NCBI GenBank assembly: GCA_014084085.1
Contig: NPFB01000067.1
Coordinates: forward strand, 1,684 to 65,683
Length of the DNA: 64,000 nucleotides
Direction of reading: 5' to 3'
DNA from: Hondaea fermentalgiana
Lineage: Eukaryota > Sar > Bigyra > Thraustochytrida > Thraustochytriidae
The first letter of the stretch is position 1; each line of letters opens with the position of its first letter. A program made the translations under genes and the position numbers. The notes beneath the pieces were generated by a model that was not told the origin of the DNA, searched no databases, and worked only from the letters and a program-made list of their open reading frames with translations. Shown in pieces: positions 49,350-59,238 of the stretch.

Positions 49350-50365
49350 ATCGACGTAATCTCGCGCGCGCGCACGAGAGAGAGAGAGAGAGAGAGAGAG
49401 AGGGATACTGTGATTGTGTGAATGAGCGAGTGCACAGGGATCGCAAGGGCGGAGTACTGTTCGTTCCTGTAGCCATTCTCATTCACCTACTCTCGAGACC
49501 GACCGACTGATCGATTAATCCAGTCGACCGGCCAACCAACCAGCCTACCAATCAACGAACCGACCGACCAACACATCAACCTATGCCCCAATCTTCTACA
49601 TCGTGCGTTGCCCAGCCTTTGACCATTCTCTCACTGGCCATGCCATCATTCACACGCGCGCTTTCCCCACATGGCAACGGCAACGCTCGACGTTTAAATT
49701 TCTGGGGAGCAAACGGTGTAAAACATTTGAGACTCGACTCGTCCACGAGTTGCACACTTGCTCCCGGTGCACATTCAAGGCGAGATTTGAGATGCGACGC
49801 ACATTCATGATGCAGACGAATCAAAACCTAACAACAAAAAGCAAGTAAAAAGGAAAAGCTCATCATTCAAGATTTTACGCTATGCTCAGCATTTTCGAAG
49901 CTTTTGTCCCTGAAGAGACTCTCTCTCTTTCTCTCCCAAGAGAGATAAAGAAAACTGCTTTGCTCCTGTCCATTGACGCTGCCGGGCTGTGAGCATCATC
50001 ATTCTTGGGATTGTCTTCGAGCGGCGATTTTTAGCTCTCCTTTTCTTTTTTTGTTTCTTCTCAGATGTGACTCTCAAGTGTACATAGCTTCATCAACATC
50101 CGTTACTCACAGGTGGTCCAGCCCAAGATCCCTTGCAAGCGATGGGAAGTCAAAGAGCACAGCTGCTATTCTTTTTTGAGAAGAATCGATTGAGCCGCAT
50201 CCATCCTCGTTAAAAGTAAAAAATCACTCGTCTCAGTGCTTCATCTTTGGGAACAAAAGCAGTGCTTTTTAAAATTAAGGTGCAAGAGATCTAATGCTTG
50301 TATAATTGTAATTGCTGTTTTGTTTTGCCAAAGTAGGAACGGCTATACACTGGCGTTCGCTTCAC
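49350..50365. other. Convergent 3' flanks, RAB1 and GDP-sugar transporter
   Basis: About 1 kb. A GA dinucleotide run lies at 49376-49403, and a degenerate ACCG/ACCA tetranucleotide stretch at about 49497-49580. The remainder is AT-rich with no recognisable gene. Confidence 0.45.
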
Positions 50366-51370
50366 TTAATCGCGGTCTTTGGTCTCAGCGGCATCGGCGG
50401 CGTTCGCCTCGGTGTCAACGGGGTCGTACTTGACGGGCTCCGCTTCAGGCTTGGCCGGCGTAAACGAGGCGTTCTTCATGGCCTGCTGGTACAGAATGCC
50501 ACCCGAAATGCACACGAGCAGCCAGAAGATGCCAACGGGCGAGGCGTGGTGGTCCCACACAGATACATTGACAAGGACAGTCGCAAACTTGCATACAACG
50601 CCCAGCACAGAAAACGCAGTCGCGGTGAGCGCCTTGCGGGCGTTAAGTCCAAAGTAGCTAATGGCAATGCCAAAAACGCAAGAAGCACCAACAGCCAAGG
50701 CCGACTCGCTTCCGGGAGCAAGCAGCTCCGCAAGCGCGACGGGAATCTGTGAAGCCTCTCCGGTGGCCATGGCAAAGAATGGGTACAGCACGCTGGCAAT
50801 GAGGTTGTTGTAGAGCACAAGGCCCCAAGGCGTGAGCTCCACCTTGGTCACCACGCGCTTGACGAGCACCGTGTCGATAACCATCGTAAACACATAAGCA
50901 AAGCCCCACGTGTAGGCCGTGAGGCTAAACTCGCGGTCAGCCTGGACGTAGCCTACTGCGCCAATGACAATCAGGACGAGGCACGCAAGGACCTTGGGGC
51001 CTGGGAGCGGGGTCCCGATGGTCACGCGCTCAACGAAACAGGTAGCCAGAGGCACAAGCGAGCGCAAAACAATAAAGGTGTCCACATTGGCGTACTGCAG
51101 AAGCTTCATGTTGCATGCGAGAACGACAAAGAAGATCAAGCACGCCGGAGAAAAGGCCTTGATTTTGCCCCAGTCCAGCTTGTCCACCTTGACGATGCCA
51201 ATGGTACCAATGATGAAAGCAAGCAGCCACGACGCCGTCAGCTGCGTAAATGTGAGCGTGCTTGAGTACGGCCACTTCATCACGGCCCACTTGTTGATCA
51301 CAACGAGACCTGAGCTGCTCACCGCGTACCCTGCGGCGATGAACATCATCTTGGCCATGGTGGACGACAT
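50366..51370 (-). CDS. Nucleotide-sugar transporter, GONST3/GDP-sugar type
   Basis: 334 residues from the ATG at 51370. About ten hydrophobic segments span residues 5-310, typical of the drug/metabolite-transporter fold (SLC35). Characteristic strings are LVVINKWAVMKWPYSSTLTF near the N-terminus, YANVDTFIVLRSLVPLATCF, TPWGLVLYNNLIASVLYPFF and GLNARKALTATAFSVLGVVC followed by VLVNVSVWDHHASPVG. The last segment aligns best from memory with plant GONST3/GONST4, which carry GDP-linked sugars into the Golgi. The canonical GALNK of yeast and plant GDP-mannose transporters is not obvious, so the substrate could be GDP-fucose or another GDP-sugar. The C-terminal tail is acidic and cytosolic. Confidence 0.85.
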   Translation of the reverse strand: MSSTMAKMMFIAAGYAVSSSGLVVINKWAVMKWPYSSTLTFTQLTASWLLAFIIGTIGIVKVDKLDWGKIKAFSPACLIFFVVLACNMKLLQYANVDTFIVLRSLVPLATCFVERVTIGTPLPGPKVLACLVLIVIGAVGYVQADREFSLTAYTWGFAYVFTMVIDTVLVKRVVTKVELTPWGLVLYNNLIASVLYPFFAMATGEASQIPVALAELLAPGSESALAVGASCVFGIAISYFGLNARKALTATAFSVLGVVCKFATVLVNVSVWDHHASPVGIFWLLVCISGGILYQQAMKNASFTPAKPEAEPVKYDPVDTEANAADAAETKDRD

Positions 51371-51982
51371 CTTCTTGACAGTTGCTTTGCTTGTGCAGGC
51401 GCGCTGCCACGAGACAAACGAGACGGAAGGAAGGGCGCGGGTGGGGACAAGCGCGGCGTGAGCGTAAAGCACCCGGAAGCTCCGCTAGCTAGCTAGCTGG
51501 ACTCGCGCAGCGCACCGCACGAGGGAATCCGGTTATGTGATTGGTCGTTTGCTGCCTGCTTGCATATCAAATGGAAAAAGGTGGATTCGATTCTGGTGGG
51601 TGGGTGAGTGAGTGAGTGAGCGAATGCTGGTACTAACAGTAAGTGGACTTTCACCGTTAACTAAACGTTACGCGAAACGAAAATTAAACCAGCCGTTTCA
51701 GAATCGTTTTCAATAAGCTGCCTGACTGCGATCGCAAGACGGCAATACACACACATCATTGGCTCACGCGCGCCCTCAAGGGAGAAGTACTACATTCAAA
51801 TCAGATCAAAACATAAAAGAACTTCGAATTTCATCTTTTTCGATTTGGCAACAACTTGGCTCCAGTTTTTTTTTTAGAATACCTGGACACCAGGAGGAGA
51901 GGGGTCTGGTGTCTATTGAAGCGATTAATCTTACCCGCAGCAAGACCGCAACAAGCTCGGAACTTTTTCCTTCCTCCAGTCG
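51371..51982. other. Promoter of the GDP-sugar transporter and 3' flank of the TIR-like/TPR gene
   Basis: About 610 bases. It contains a GCTA run at 51485-51499 and a GTGA run at 51597-51620. No gene is seen. Confidence 0.4.
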
Positions 51983-54352
51983 TTACTCGTCGTCACTATG
52001 GTGTTTTCGTGGAAGCACACTCGTAGCCAATTTTGCAAGAAGCTGACCCAAGGTCTTGGGTCTGCCGTGGCTCGAGCTGTCGCTCATGATGCTTTCAACC
52101 TGCAATTCCGACTTCAAGGTAAGAGGATGACTGTCGCCAAGGTTCGCACGCCGGATCTCGAGGCTCTCTTGCGCAATGCCGAGATCGCGCGTAGCAGCCG
52201 CGAGCCAAAAAAGAGACTCCGCAGTCTGATCATTGTCCGTGCCCAGACGCTCCTCACGAATTTTCACTGAGAGCTTCAGGTCCGCGAGGCCCGCGCTGTC
52301 GCCAAGTCCCATGCGCGCGCGGCCCAAGGCGAGATGAACGAAACCGAAGCGAGGATGCGTCGCATCGTTTGGAAAGATCACCCTGAGATAGGCGTCCGAC
52401 TGCTCCGCATACGAAAGGGCCTCCTCGAAGCGTCGAAGATCGGAAAGGACGAACGATGTCCAGTACATCGTAACAGCCACATTCTCATGACCGGGCCCAA
52501 ATCGCTTCTTCTGAATCTCGAGAACACTTTGGTATTGCTCAAGCGCCTCGCTATACTTCTCTTGACGGTGGAGCGCGCTCGCTATGCAAGCCATGGTCAT
52601 CGCCGTGTAGGCATGGTCAGGACCGAGCTGTTCCGAACGGATGCCCAAAACCCGCCGATACAAGTCAAGCGCTTCATCGTATTTGCCCTGGTCCTGGAGC
52701 ATGACCGCCATGTTGTGCATTGACATCGCGGCCAAAGGGTGCTTGGGCCCAAGCGTCCTCTGCCGGATCTCGAGAGCAGCTTCGTACTTTGCGTATGCTG
52801 CGGCGTATCCGCCTCTCGATTGCAGCACATTTCCCATGTTATGCAGGGTTGTAGCGTATGCAACATCATCCTTCATGTGTTCTTCAGCCTCCGATATCTC
52901 CTCGTAGATAGCAAGTGCCTCGTCGTATCTTGCGAGGCGTCGCAAGACACTTGCAATGCATCCTTTGGTCCCCAAAATTTTGCGATCGTCGTCGGAGGCC
53001 AGGGTTTGGCGAATTTTAAGGGTTTTCTCAAGGAGCTCGAGGGCAACAGTGTAGTCACCCTTGGCCTGGTGCGTCAGTGCAAGGCTCTGCTCGGCTGCTG
53101 CGGCCTCGAGACTTTCCTCCCCATAGGTCGACTGCTCGATCTCACAGACCTCGGTAAATAGCGCGAGAGCTGCTTCGAATTGACTGAGGTCACGCAAAAG
53201 TGAGGCCACGTTGCGCATGAGACGCACAGCTTCTGGCGACGTGTCTCCAAAAGCTTCCCTTCGCTCCGCGAGAATATCCAAGGCCGTTTGCGCAAGCCAC
53301 TCGCGCACCTTGCTAAGAACCGCCCCATTGATTGCGTAAAAACCACCCGGAATCTTCTCCACGGCATCCATGATCATCTTCCTGTCACCCTCGTCATGAC
53401 ACTGCGCGGTGGCGAGCTCGACGCCCGCGAGCACGCGGGAGATTGCCGCAGAAGACCCTGTCTCCATCAGGTCAATAAAGCGTTTCGTCTCGCTGGGTGC
53501 GAAAATGGGCTGCAACGATTGATGACACTGCACCGCGCCATAGACCTCCCAGACGCACCACATGCGCGTCAGCGGCGTCGGGCTTTCCCACTTGTCGAAG
53601 AAAATAAGACGCTCGTCGAAGAGCTCAATGGCCTCGTGCAAGCCGCGCGAAAGAAGATCCATGCGGGCTTGCATAACATCCGCGGGGGCAGATTGATCGC
53701 CAAAGTTGACGAGCTTGGGCTGATTGGCAGAGAAGATATCAAGCCACACGAATGTGGTCGCAAGATCGCGGTCTTGTGACTTGTAGTAGGTGACGATGGC
53801 CGTCACCAGGTCGCCGAACTTGCAGCTGCGTGCTTGACTCACAAAAGCGCCAGCAAAGGGCGCCCCGACGCGCTCGTCGCCGTCATCCGTAGTTTCGGCA
53901 AGGAGAATATCGAGGTAAAAGGTTGACTCACGGTACGTCTGCGAGAGAACGACTTGCTCGCAAACGTCCTCGATTGTCCAGTCTTCGCGGGGCTTGAGCT
54001 CGACCTGATCAGCTGTGAACCGAACGTATCCGTCGATATAGGCTACGGCCCCAACTTTGCGACCGCTCCGCACGGCAACGGTACTGCCCTTGCGAACGTC
54101 TCTCGTTGCACCATAGTGATTAGTGGCGACGAGATCCTCCAGCGTCTTGTACAGCTCTACGCCAGGCGCAAGAGATTGATTGCAGATCCCATTAAAGATT
54201 TCTTGCAGCGCCAATACGCTCACGCCACGGTACCAAACGACCTCATTGCTAAGGTTATCTTCGAGCTCCTTGCGTACATTTTCCTTCACCTGCACGAGTG
54301 CGGCCGCCTTTGACGCACGCAGCCCTGGGGCCGCACGACTGGCACGCAACAT
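51983..54352 (-). CDS. TIR-like N-terminal domain with kinesin-light-chain-type TPRs
   Basis: 789 residues, single exon. Residues about 60-115 may hold a small beta domain (SH3-like; RKGSTVAVRSGRKVGAVAYI). Residues about 160-300 have FAGAFVSQARSCKFGDLVTA, TTFVWLDIFSANQPKL, RLIFFDKWESPTPLTRMWCV and WEVYGAVQ. This order of strand, W-L-D-x-F-x-x-N-Q, and R-x-W-C-[VL]-W-E recalls TIR-like domains of algal, oomycete and bacterial TPR proteins. From about 375 to 700 at least seven 42-residue TPRs of the kinesin-light-chain type follow, for example YAAAYAKYEAALEIRQRTLG. The C-terminus is Ser/His-rich. TPRs of this kind often sense ligands in STAND-like immune or signalling proteins. There is no NTPase domain, no signal peptide, and the effector activity is not established. 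Confidence 0.8.
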   Translation of the reverse strand: MLRASRAAPGLRASKAAALVQVKENVRKELEDNLSNEVVWYRGVSVLALQEIFNGICNQSLAPGVELYKTLEDLVATNHYGATRDVRKGSTVAVRSGRKVGAVAYIDGYVRFTADQVELKPREDWTIEDVCEQVVLSQTYRESTFYLDILLAETTDDGDERVGAPFAGAFVSQARSCKFGDLVTAIVTYYKSQDRDLATTFVWLDIFSANQPKLVNFGDQSAPADVMQARMDLLSRGLHEAIELFDERLIFFDKWESPTPLTRMWCVWEVYGAVQCHQSLQPIFAPSETKRFIDLMETGSSAAISRVLAGVELATAQCHDEGDRKMIMDAVEKIPGGFYAINGAVLSKVREWLAQTALDILAERREAFGDTSPEAVRLMRNVASLLRDLSQFEAALALFTEVCEIEQSTYGEESLEAAAAEQSLALTHQAKGDYTVALELLEKTLKIRQTLASDDDRKILGTKGCIASVLRRLARYDEALAIYEEISEAEEHMKDDVAYATTLHNMGNVLQSRGGYAAAYAKYEAALEIRQRTLGPKHPLAAMSMHNMAVMLQDQGKYDEALDLYRRVLGIRSEQLGPDHAYTAMTMACIASALHRQEKYSEALEQYQSVLEIQKKRFGPGHENVAVTMYWTSFVLSDLRRFEEALSYAEQSDAYLRVIFPNDATHPRFGFVHLALGRARMGLGDSAGLADLKLSVKIREERLGTDNDQTAESLFWLAAATRDLGIAQESLEIRRANLGDSHPLTLKSELQVESIMSDSSSHGRPKTLGQLLAKLATSVLPRKHHSDDE

Positions 54353-55515
54353 CGTGTTAGCAACCCGGGCTGGCTGGCTGGGTAAAGAAAGGAGGTAGGC
54401 CTAGTTGTTTGGGTTCGCTCGTCGCGGTCCTCGCCAGGTCGGTCGCCGCCAAGGAAAGCCGACGGCTTTCAGCAAGTTGCGTCTCCTCGATCAGAATTCG
54501 CCTCTACTCCAGTCGCTTCAGGTTGCTTGCGTTCACGTTTTGCTGGTCTCTTTCAAGTGCGTCTGTTCGTCAAGCCATGGAAGGTGATGGGTTGATTCTA
54601 GTGGGCTGGGCGCGACTGTGCGCGTGTGAAAGTGTGCACTACTTGGAATCGCCGCCGCTGCCGTCATAGCCAGGGTCTAGCAAGTGCTATCACGCGGCCA
54701 GCGCGTACCCCAGGGGGCATCTTTGAGTTTGCGCGCAGGCTCTCGATGCCTGCGACAGGCAGGTGATAAGTGGGGCCGCGAGAAAGACTCGGAGACTGCC
54801 ACCTCGTTTGAGAAGATCCGGCCAATGTCTCTTGTATACGTATAGTTGTGTGCTAATGTGAACAAATGAAGAGGGTCAGTTTTAGGAGCCAATCGCCAAG
54901 CTCGGGCTGGACGAGAAGGAGATTGTGAGGAGCTCTGCATGTAGTATTGACCCAAAATCGAGCGGAAAGGTCGGCGATTGTCTTTTGTGAAATTTAGAAA
55001 AAGGCTCTACCGTTCCATCTCCGGCTCCAAAGTAGAAAAAGGCTGCCTTCACTAGCTAGCTGGCTGGCCATGCCCACGTATACTTTGCGTCTGCGGGCAG
55101 AGCTCCTACCGTGGCGCGGCGTAGCGTGGCGTGGCATGGCGTTTGTGGATCAAACACGTCTTTTGCCAACTTTTCTCACGCACGCCGCGTATTCAGTGAA
55201 CTTGTTGTCCAGCAAAAGCAGGCCTAGCTTTCTCGGGACATCAGGGTGGACCATGCACCGGGCGGACAAATCACGATGAGGCTGACGGTACAACGCAGAC
55301 CAAGCCTTGCGAAAGGTGCAAATGGCGGTACGAGAAGGAGCATGATAAAGGTGGCGCATCGGTGTAAAAGTAAGGGACATGTGAACCAAGCTAGCCTCTG
55401 ACTGACGCCAGTCCCAATAGTCCAACGAGGCCCATGGACTACCACACCCACCTGCATCAAAAAGAGAGGCCAACGACAAAACGAAACGATACAGTCCCGT
55501 AAAGCGAGGGCAAGA
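54353..55515. other. Divergent region between TIR-like/TPR and 7TM genes
   Basis: 1.16 kb. A short run of GCGTGGC-type words lies at about 55110-55140. A minus-strand frame at 55150-55479 of 109 codons (for example KLGLLLLDNKFTEYAACVRK) has natural composition but no recognised family. The promoter of each flanking gene is presumed here. Confidence 0.4.
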
Positions 55516-57249
55516 ATGCCAGCTCAGCGCTCGCGTTTGCGAATACTCACCGTCCAGGTATGCCTGATGCTGCTCTCTGGACCTCGGGCGTTGGGTCTCG
55601 AGGTCGTCTACTCCGGTGGCAACTTTTCACTGCCCTCGACAAAGTTCGGAAGGTACTTTGGCAAGCAGACCTGCGACCCAATCGCTGCGCCCGTTGCGAT
55701 GCTATTTGAGCCCGACCAGCTCTGCGGCCCGTCGTTTGCTCACGATTACTCGGGAACGATTCTCCTCGTGTACGACATGGTATACCCGGTGGGAAAGATC
55801 GTTACGCAAGGGGTTGAAATCGACTTTGGAAACATAGGCTGCTCCAAAGAAGCCATGTACGAAAAGCTTGCCACATCTGGTGCCCTTGCTGCAGTAACCA
55901 TGGCCATCGACCCTTTGCCAAGTGCTGGGGAATTCCTGCATGGCGCATCTGATCATGACCCCGACCTATACTCGCGCATCCCGCTCTTGAGCTTACAAAT
56001 CAAAGACGCTTTGGTCATAACCAATCTCTTGACGCAGGGAGAATTTGTCCAGCTCGTGGTCTCATGCGATGAGCCAAACCCAATGCTTCCATATTTGCTT
56101 GCCATGTCGTCGATGGGCCTCGTCTTTGGCTTAAGTGATCTAGCCCTGGGTTTCTGGGCCTTGTACTTTGTCGCAAACGCGTCGACACACAGCGACAAAT
56201 GGTGTTGTCGACGCGTTCGATGGAACCCGAACAAGAGCTTTCGCGCTTCGTCCAAACACTCATCGAACGAGGCATCGTCAAACGCCATGAAAATCGATAA
56301 TGCCAGTGGCGTCCATGAGCGCGCTCGCGCGAAACGACGCAAGGTGCGCGGCCATATGGAAATCATGCTCGCCTTTGGCATTGTCAACACAGTGTCGGGT
56401 TTCGTGGGTGTTCTCGGTTGCAATGGCTCCATCTCACACTCCTTTCTCGTTGACGATGCGCATTTACACTTTGGCGTCAAGACATTTTTTGCGTCCAGAC
56501 TCGTTGGGTTGAAGATGTTCTGTATTCTGCTCGTTGCCATATTCTGGTACGAGATGTCAGCTGCAATGCGGCAAATGCGCAGTGTCGAGAGCATTTTCAG
56601 GACGCGCCCGTTCGCGATTATCATCATGGGCGTTCTTGTCGTTTTGCCCAATAATGTGACGACGATCATTTATGCGAGCTACCTCAAAGTCGACCTAGAC
56701 ACGATCACTTGGCTGTACACGAGCCTTGCGTCTGCTGTAGGGGTCGCTTTTGTTGTTTCGGGTCAACGCATGATTCGTCAACTCAAAGACCATATGCAAA
56801 CAATTGCATCGACAACGAGAGACCAGCCAGAAGCGATGCGTGGAGTGCGACGCTTTGCGCTGCACATGGCCAGATGGTTGCATGTCTTTGCTGCCTTTTC
56901 ATTACTTCAAATTGTTCTCGTCTGCGTCTTTGTCGGAGGCTCACTCCTCTTCGAGTCGCCTCAAGCCTATGTTCTTGCCGTTGTGCTTATAGGGTCTTGT
57001 GGGATTATAACACAGGCAAGTCAGATTATGGGTTTGCGTGGGCCTTCGAAAGCTAGCGCGTCAAACCCGCGAACCTCGTCAGAGACGATTGAAAGAGATG
57101 CCCCAGCCAACAAGGCAACAACAGCGTCAAGCAAGAGGGGATCTCAACTCATTCTTTCTAGCACAAATGCTCAGGGATCCGATGCTCCTGGTGCTCAGGG
57201 TGAGAGCTTGTTTGCGACCAATACGAACATGCTGCTCACCGCAGCTTGA
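55516..57249 (+). CDS. Seven-transmembrane protein with PA-like ectodomain
   Basis: 577 residues. A signal peptide (LRILTVQVCLMLLSGPRALG) ends near residue 27. The ectodomain, about 28-185, has several Cys and a pattern like the protease-associated (PA) fold: GTILLVYDM, GCSKEAMYEKLATSGALAAV and IPLLSLQIKDALV. Seven hydrophobic segments follow at about 190-221, 282-305, 325-347, 365-390, 398-418, 454-478 and 484-507. The loop between TM1 and TM2 is long, basic and rich in Ser/Lys/Arg. The cytosolic tail (about 508-577) is Ser/Thr/Ala-rich. The topology, N-terminus outside and seven TM segments, matches a receptor. No class-specific GPCR motif (DRY, NPxxY) is seen, so a lineage-specific receptor or membrane sensor is only inference. 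Confidence 0.8.
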   Translation: MPAQRSRLRILTVQVCLMLLSGPRALGLEVVYSGGNFSLPSTKFGRYFGKQTCDPIAAPVAMLFEPDQLCGPSFAHDYSGTILLVYDMVYPVGKIVTQGVEIDFGNIGCSKEAMYEKLATSGALAAVTMAIDPLPSAGEFLHGASDHDPDLYSRIPLLSLQIKDALVITNLLTQGEFVQLVVSCDEPNPMLPYLLAMSSMGLVFGLSDLALGFWALYFVANASTHSDKWCCRRVRWNPNKSFRASSKHSSNEASSNAMKIDNASGVHERARAKRRKVRGHMEIMLAFGIVNTVSGFVGVLGCNGSISHSFLVDDAHLHFGVKTFFASRLVGLKMFCILLVAIFWYEMSAAMRQMRSVESIFRTRPFAIIIMGVLVVLPNNVTTIIYASYLKVDLDTITWLYTSLASAVGVAFVVSGQRMIRQLKDHMQTIASTTRDQPEAMRGVRRFALHMARWLHVFAAFSLLQIVLVCVFVGGSLLFESPQAYVLAVVLIGSCGIITQASQIMGLRGPSKASASNPRTSSETIERDAPANKATTASSKRGSQLILSSTNAQGSDAPGAQGESLFATNTNMLLTAA

Positions 57250-57901
57250 AAGCTATATTTCTCTGTTTCTTCCCTTGCGCCCTCCATGATCTTGCGTACG
57301 CGTGAGTGACAAAATACTCTCTTGCACGCCAGCAACTTTGCGAGCGTATCACAAGCCCTTTGGTGTATCAGCCGCGCCGACTTTCGAACACGCTGCGCCC
57401 TCTTGCTCCTTGCGTGCCAGCCTCACGTCTTGGCGCTCGCAAAGGACCAAATCAGCTCGGGACCGATCAGTGGCGTCCCGAGCGTGAAACGGCCGCGCAG
57501 CACGAGACAGGAAAGACAGACGAGCACGTCAAAGGAGAACTGCAACCACCTTGGGCTTTGAAGGAGAGGGAGACATCCGACACGCGGGCGAGGGTCGCGC
57601 GCGCGCGCTCGCGTGCGCTCACTCGAGCTGTTGCTGTGCCTTGCCTCGCCTTGGCTCGCGCGTCTGCTCGCCGCTTTGCGGTCGCGAGGTCGAGATCGAG
57701 TTGAGGAGTCGAGACGGGACAGCACCGTCAACGTCGGGGACTGACTGCGAACAGCGGCGCCAGCAGCAGCAGCAGCAGCAGCAGTGGCGGCGGCAACGAC
57801 CACGTCGACGGCGACAAGCGCTTGCGAGCTCGTCCAAAAAGAGCAGCGAATTGTGTCGAAAAAGAATCAGCCTTGTGTCCAGCTCGACGTGCAGCAGAAC
57901 C
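57250..57901. other. Borealin promoter region and 3' flank of the 7TM gene
   Basis: About 650 GC-rich bases. The plus-strand frame is open through the last 350 bases and contains a CAG run at about 57763-57785, but it precedes the Borealin ATG and is read as leader. Confidence 0.4.
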
Positions 57902-58906
57902 ATGGCTCCACGACCGGTCATGGGCAAGAAGAAACGCGCGGTTGCGCGAAAAAAGGCCGGGACGGCGCCGCTGAAGAAAAAAGCTGCCATGCACGAAACG
58001 GACGCCACGGCATTCCTCGAGGACCTCGAGGTAGAATTCCGAAGCCGATGCAAAATGATCGAGTTCGACGCCGAGCGCCAGGCAGACTCGGTCCGCAGTG
58101 CATACAGCAGCGAGATCATTAAACTACCCAAGAACATTCGCGCCATGAACGTCCGCGAGTTCTGCGAGAAACACGGTGGTCAAATTAGCTCCGTCCTCGA
58201 GCAGGACCGCAAGCGGATTCTGGAATCGCCCAACGTTGTTCTGCAGTCCGCCAAGGTTGTTTCGCTAAGCATGTCCATGCGTAAAGCTGCCAAAGGCCCC
58301 GGGCAGCGTGTAGGTACTCCGGGATCGGCGCTCAGCCTTCGCAATCGCGCAGCGCTTGGTGCGCACAATAGCGCCTTCAAACGAGCCGATAACAAGGTCT
58401 TTAGCACTCCAAGCCGAGGGCTTGCTGACACAAGCGGAGTCAGTGACCTGACGAGCATCTTTGCCGGCACACCAAAGTACGCGGGGGGTAATAACTCCGC
58501 GGCACCGACCCCGGCTACTGTTGTTGCAGCTGGTCGAGGCGCCCGACCCATGCGTCGCGGTGAGAGCATCATGTCCGTCAATGGGTCCCCTCTTGTGGCC
58601 ACGGTCACGCCGGGATCGAGACCGCAGCCGCCAATGTTTGATGAGAGGAGTGCGCTGGCCATTAAACTAGAAGGCTTTGATGCTCTTGCAGCACAACTAG
58701 GAAGTGGCAAAACGGGTGGCGACGAGGCTTTGAAACAGCTCGAGAGTATTCGCAAAGCTGTGGATGACCTCATTGGCCAGACGCAAACCTCGAGCATTCT
58801 CAACGCTTCACAAACATCATCATCATCATCATCATCATCACAGCAAACGCCCGTTTCAGCAAGCGACGTTGCGTCTGGCTCAGCAAACTCGCAAGGTAGT
58901 TCATAA
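57902..58906 (+). CDS. Borealin-like chromosomal passenger complex subunit
   Basis: 334 residues from the ATG at 57902. A basic N-terminus (KKKRAVARKK) leads to residues about 35-85, which fit the Borealin/Nbl1 helix that bundles with INCENP and Survivin: AFLEDLEVEFRSRCKMIEFD, RQADSVRSAYSSEIIKLPKN and IRAMNVREFCEKHGG. The C-terminal half keeps KVFSTPSRG, GESIMSVNGSPLV and a helical end (DEALKQLESIRKAVDDLIGQ), which recalls the C-terminal dimerisation domain of animal Borealin. A poly-Ser tail encoded by TCA repeats follows. The complex carries Aurora B to centromeres and the spindle midzone. The Nbl1-like segment is the firmer match; the C-terminal match is from memory. Confidence 0.85.
   Translation: MAPRPVMGKKKRAVARKKAGTAPLKKKAAMHETDATAFLEDLEVEFRSRCKMIEFDAERQADSVRSAYSSEIIKLPKNIRAMNVREFCEKHGGQISSVLEQDRKRILESPNVVLQSAKVVSLSMSMRKAAKGPGQRVGTPGSALSLRNRAALGAHNSAFKRADNKVFSTPSRGLADTSGVSDLTSIFAGTPKYAGGNNSAAPTPATVVAAGRGARPMRRGESIMSVNGSPLVATVTPGSRPQPPMFDERSALAIKLEGFDALAAQLGSGKTGGDEALKQLESIRKAVDDLIGQTQTSSILNASQTSSSSSSSSQQTPVSASDVASGSANSQGSS
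58814..58840 (+). repeat. TCA trinucleotide run coding poly-Ser
   Basis: About eight TCA units within the Borealin-like gene encode a Ser run in the disordered C-terminus. It is a slippage-prone tract. Confidence 0.8.
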
Positions 58907-59238
58907 CGGTTGTAACGATGCTTGCCTGCCACATATGCAACGCTCTTGGGAAGCTGTCTGCCCTCTTTTGTTTCTTTATTCTTTTTCATAATAAAGTCGG
59001 CAAGGGCTGGCCCCCTTGTCCCTCTTTTTCTTTTTCTTCTTCTTCTATTTCTGTTCTATTCCCTTTGATCTCGGGACTTCGCTATCGATCTGTTTTGAAC
59101 GAACAATTGCACCAACAAAAGGCTGACCATCGTAGTGGAAGGATTGGCAACGAGCAAAGTCTGCTTAGTTTCATATTCATTATTCCTTTTAGAGATCAGG
59201 TAGAGTGCAGTAAAGACGACATTACCACCTTACTGAGG
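58907..59238. other. Convergent 3' flanks, Borealin and PAS membrane protein
   Basis: About 330 AT/CT-rich bases. It contains AATAAA at 58989-58994, a plausible polyadenylation signal for the Borealin-like gene, and a TTTCTTCTTC stretch after it. No gene is seen. Confidence 0.45.
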
